In this document: in pieces, positions 61,562 to 64,000 of the stretch
How positions within the stretch are numbered: position 1 is the stretch's first letter
Layout of the letters: every line of letters starts with the position of its first letter
Origin: Steroidobacteraceae bacterium
Lineage (GTDB): Bacteria; Pseudomonadota; Gammaproteobacteria; Steroidobacterales; Steroidobacteraceae
Length of the DNA: 64,000 nt
Direction: 5' to 3'
Assembly: GCA_019187185.1 (NCBI GenBank)
Contig: JABAQU010000002.1
Location: 186,001 to 250,000, forward strand
Notes under the pieces: generated by a model
Seen by the model: the letters and a program-made list of their open reading frames with translations, nothing else
The model's database searches: none
What the model was told of the DNA's origin: nothing
Translations under genes and position numbers: made by a program

Positions 61562-62440
61562 CTACCCGAGCGCCCGCGTCAGCAGCGCGAGCAGCCGCTC
61601 CCATGCTTTTTCGGCCTGGTCGTGGTCGTACACGCGCGCGTCCGGCGGGCACCAGCCGTGCTTCGTGCCGGCGTAGACCTCGATCTCCGCGGGCAGGCCC
61701 GCATCGGCGAAGGCCTTGCGCAGCACGTCCTTCGCCTCCGGCTGGCGCTGGTCGTCGTTCTCGGCGATCGCGATCAGGAACTGTGCCTTCATCTTCGGCA
61801 CGAGCAGGTGCGGGCTGTCGGGCTTGTCGGTCACGAGTCCGCCACCGTGAAACGACGCGCCCGCGCCGATGCGATCGGGCATCGCGGCCGCGGTGCGCAT
61901 CACGAGCGGGCCGCCCATGCAGTAGCCGGTCGTGCCCATCCTGCGATGCTTGTCCACGGCGCCCTGCGCATCGAGCCAGTCCACGAACGCGCGCGCGTCG
62001 ACCGCGGCGGTCGTCGCGGACAGCGAGCCCGACAGCGCCATCAGCGCCGCGCGCGTCGGCGGATCATTGAAGTCGGGATTCGGGGGCGATGTGGGTGCGT
62101 GCTGCGTACGATAGAACGGGTTGACGACCAGGACCGCATAGCCCGATCCGGCGAGCCGCCGGCCCATCTGCCTGAACGCGGGGCGCAGGCCGAAGATGTC
62201 GGGCCACACGAGGACTCCCGGATGCGTGCCCTTTGCCGGGTGCACGAAGTACGCGTCCGCCGTGCCGTCGGGTGTCTTCACCTCGACTTCGGACTCCGTC
62301 AGCCCGGCGGCCGCAGCCAGCGGCGGCAATACCGAGATCATGCCGGCCCCGAGCGTCAATGCGCTGAAGTCTCGCCGCGACAGCTCCTTCGACCTGAGCT
62401 GATACGCGACCATGTCGTCGAACGCGTCGTTGTCGCACAT
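61562..62440 (-). CDS. Dienelactone hydrolase family protein, Tat-exported
   Basis: This 292-residue alpha/beta hydrolase begins with a Tat signal after a 20-residue extension (KELSRRDFSALTLGAG then MISVLPPLAAAAG). The hydrolase domain has PGVLVWPDIFGLRPAFRQMG, the nucleophile Cys in GTTGYCMGGPL, and acid and His at IAENDDQRQ and YAGTKHGWC. This is the Cys-Asp-His pattern of dienelactone hydrolases. The substrate is unknown; export argues against a role in aromatic ring breakdown. I chose the ATG at 62440, with AGGGG upstream. It follows the tRNA on the same strand. Confidence 0.82.
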   Translation of the reverse strand: MCDNDAFDDMVAYQLRSKELSRRDFSALTLGAGMISVLPPLAAAAGLTESEVEVKTPDGTADAYFVHPAKGTHPGVLVWPDIFGLRPAFRQMGRRLAGSGYAVLVVNPFYRTQHAPTSPPNPDFNDPPTRAALMALSGSLSATTAAVDARAFVDWLDAQGAVDKHRRMGTTGYCMGGPLVMRTAAAMPDRIGAGASFHGGGLVTDKPDSPHLLVPKMKAQFLIAIAENDDQRQPEAKDVLRKAFADAGLPAEIEVYAGTKHGWCPPDARVYDHDQAEKAWERLLALLTRALG

Positions 62441-62513
62441 GGCACCCCTCCACCCATCGATCGGGAAGCCGGCATGTTGCGCCGGCGGTCGACGCTGCCG
62501 CAAGCCGCGCGAG

Positions 62514-64000
62514 TCACGTGCGCACGATCACCGCGGTGTCGATCAGCAGACCCTCGAGGCTGTACCAGCGAACCTGGTCGCCGTCGACGATCACGTGCAT
62601 CGCGAGGCGCTCCCCGTAGGCCCAGTTGTCCCACTGCCGGATCCAGCGGTTGCCCTCGATGCGCCAGACCCCCGTGTCGCGCTCCTCGTCGTGATAGCCC
62701 ACGCGTCCCGCGAGCGTGCCGTCGCGGCGCACTTCGAGCGTGCAGGGCTCGCCCCAGACGGTGTTATAGAGGAGTGACTTGCCGCCGAGCGCGCGTCGCA
62801 ACGCCGTGCCGCGCAGGGGCGGCGCTGCCTCGTCCTCGAGCCGGCGCGAACCGAGCGCAGGGTCACGCGTGAAGAGACGCGCGAGCCGGTGCACGCCTTC
62901 GCGGATCCGCTCCTTCGGCAGGCCCGTGACGCCCATCGCGAGGAGCTGCGGATCGCCCTCGCCGCCCGGCTCGATCAGCACACCCTGCGCCGCGGCCGCG
63001 CGCGCCAGCGCGAGCGCGTTCATCCCGGCCGGGCCGCGCACCCAGTGCGCGCTCGAGCGCGCGTAGACGCCGATCTGCACGAACTTGTGCAGGTAGTGGT
63101 TCAGCGCGTCGCGCAGTTCGGTGCGCCGGGCGAGCAGGATCGCGCCGCTGCGCTTGAGCGCAGCACCATAGTGGCCGAGCGCGAGGAAATGCGACCACGC
63201 GCGCTGCAGGCCGGGTGCAAACCCGGCGCCGATCACGCGCCGCGCGGCACGGACCCGCTCGATGACCGTCGCGTCCGCCTGGATGAACGCCGGCGGCGCG
63301 CCCATCGCCGCGGCCGGCGCCAGCGAGCCGACGAACAGCACCCGGCCCGCGCCATCGATCGATCGCAGCGACGGCAGGTCGCCTGCGGTCTCGCGCAATT
63401 CGATCGGCGGCGTACTCTCGACGATCCACGCATCGGCCGCCTCTGCCGCGGCGAGCCACGCGCGAGCGCGTGCCGCGCTCATCACGTTGCCCTGCTTGAC
63501 GCGCCGCGCGCCGAGCACGATCACGCTGCGCGCCGGCAGCGTCTCCGGGACGACGGGACCTTGCCGGTCGCGCTCGAGCATGAGAGTAGGTGCGCTGCGC
63601 GCGGCGAGCCGCCGGCGCGTGTCGCCATCACCCTCGTCGTCCATCACGAGCGCCGTGCTGCGTTCGAGCAGCGCCTCGGTCGCCAGATAGAGGGCCTGCC
63701 GGTGCGACGGCACGGCCAGCACCTCGTCCGGCCCCGCCTCGATATCCCAGCCGGGCAGCGCCTTGGTACGCAATTCATCGAGCAGCGCCGGGTCGTCGCT
63801 TTCGCCTCCGACCTGCGCGTGACGCATCAGTTCCTGCTTGCCGAACGCATATCGCAAGGCTTCGCGCCATTCGCCGAGCGGCAGCAGGGACGGGTCGACG
63901 CAACCGTCGAGGAAGGGATACGGATACTGGTGCCAGTTGGGCGGCCGGCGAAACTCGTCGTAGTCCGTGTCGCTGGCCGGATCCCGGAGGCGGTGCGGAC
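62514..64000 (-). CDS. MocR-type regulator with degenerate aminotransferase domain and C-terminal extension, partial
   Basis: The frame stays open to the window edge, so the N-terminal winged helix is cut off. The upstream part reads YPYPFLDGCVDPSLLPLGEW, the usual MocR linker and start of the aminotransferase-like domain. The domain continues to about 62870 (AHWVRGPAGMNALALARAAA, MGVTGLPKERIREGVHRLAR). At the PLP lysine site, MocR proteins read GTFSK-x-LAPG, but this one reads FVGSLAPAAAMG with the lysine stretch missing. A final domain of about 110 residues (LYNTVWGEPCTLEVRRDGTL, GYHDEERDTGVWRIEGNRWI, QVRWYSLEGLLIDTAVI) resembles DUF995-like folds. The role and ligand are unknown. Confidence 0.72.
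   Translation of the reverse strand, partial: PHRLRDPASDTDYDEFRRPPNWHQYPYPFLDGCVDPSLLPLGEWREALRYAFGKQELMRHAQVGGESDDPALLDELRTKALPGWDIEAGPDEVLAVPSHRQALYLATEALLERSTALVMDDEGDGDTRRRLAARSAPTLMLERDRQGPVVPETLPARSVIVLGARRVKQGNVMSAARARAWLAAAEAADAWIVESTPPIELRETAGDLPSLRSIDGAGRVLFVGSLAPAAAMGAPPAFIQADATVIERVRAARRVIGAGFAPGLQRAWSHFLALGHYGAALKRSGAILLARRTELRDALNHYLHKFVQIGVYARSSAHWVRGPAGMNALALARAAAAQGVLIEPGGEGDPQLLAMGVTGLPKERIREGVHRLARLFTRDPALGSRRLEDEAAPPLRGTALRRALGGKSLLYNTVWGEPCTLEVRRDGTLAGRVGYHDEERDTGVWRIEGNRWIRQWDNWAYGERLAMHVIVDGDQVRWYSLEGLLIDTAVIVRT

Overview
The window is a high-GC proteobacterial chromosome segment packed with short intergenic gaps and many 4-bp stop/start overlaps. An isocitrate dehydrogenase followed by its kinase/phosphatase AceK, a PotFGHI polyamine importer, RlmKL, a TorF-type porin, MprF and an UrcA-like protein together suggest a Gammaproteobacterium (a Betaproteobacterium is less likely). 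No rRNA, CRISPR array or complete insertion sequence was seen.

Layout. 1-6.7 kb: two small exported proteins, a membrane-anchored TPR protein, agmatine deiminase (aguA) divergent from icd-aceK, and an HDOD-like protein. 6.8-10.7 kb: a trans-sulfuration PLP enzyme, an omega-amidase, a methionine/glutamine-type aminotransferase and a ROK sugar kinase, the first three plausibly a sulfur amino acid salvage unit. 10.7-21.4 kb and 25.6-29.0 kb: a putrescine regulon with the importer potFGHI, an aminotransferase, two glutamine-synthetase-like ligases, PuuD, PuuB, an aldehyde dehydrogenase, a PuuR-like regulator and an omega-amino acid transaminase. These two blocks share three copies of an 18-bp motif placed where a PuuR-type operator would sit. 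Between them lie an outer-membrane barrel protein, RlmKL and a DnaQ/GIY-YIG fusion nuclease.

29-45 kb: a porin, a cupin plus zinc-ribbon methyltransferase pair, a GntR regulator with a PLP decarboxylase, an MFS transporter, an acetyltransferase/aminotransferase pair, an mprF-acvB lipid aminoacylation operon, a PQQ-propeller protein, a Tat-exported epimerase-like protein and a TauE-type permease. Two copies of one long perfect palindrome (33-bp arms) sit after genes here, and one supplies the C-terminus of the TauE-type gene.

45-56 kb holds the most striking system. The genes cysJ, cysI, cysH, a HemC-HemD fusion, hemB, a 5-aminolevulinate synthase and cysG run tightly on one strand, followed by an MFS gene. 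On paper this is a complete glycine/succinyl-CoA to siroheme pathway attached to the siroheme-dependent sulfite reductase that needs it. The HemC half lacks the cysteine that normally anchors the dipyrromethane cofactor.

56-61.5 kb: a parDE toxin-antitoxin pair, then a less GC-rich degraded island of about 4.7 kb inserted at the 3' end of an elongator tRNA-Met gene. It carries a 21-bp direct repeat at its far end, an N-terminal integrase fragment, two exported proteins (one with a LAS-type metallopeptidase signature) and a decayed partial duplication. 61.5-64 kb: a Tat-exported dienelactone-hydrolase-like protein and a MocR-type regulator running off the end, which seems to have lost its PLP lysine and gained an extra C-terminal domain.
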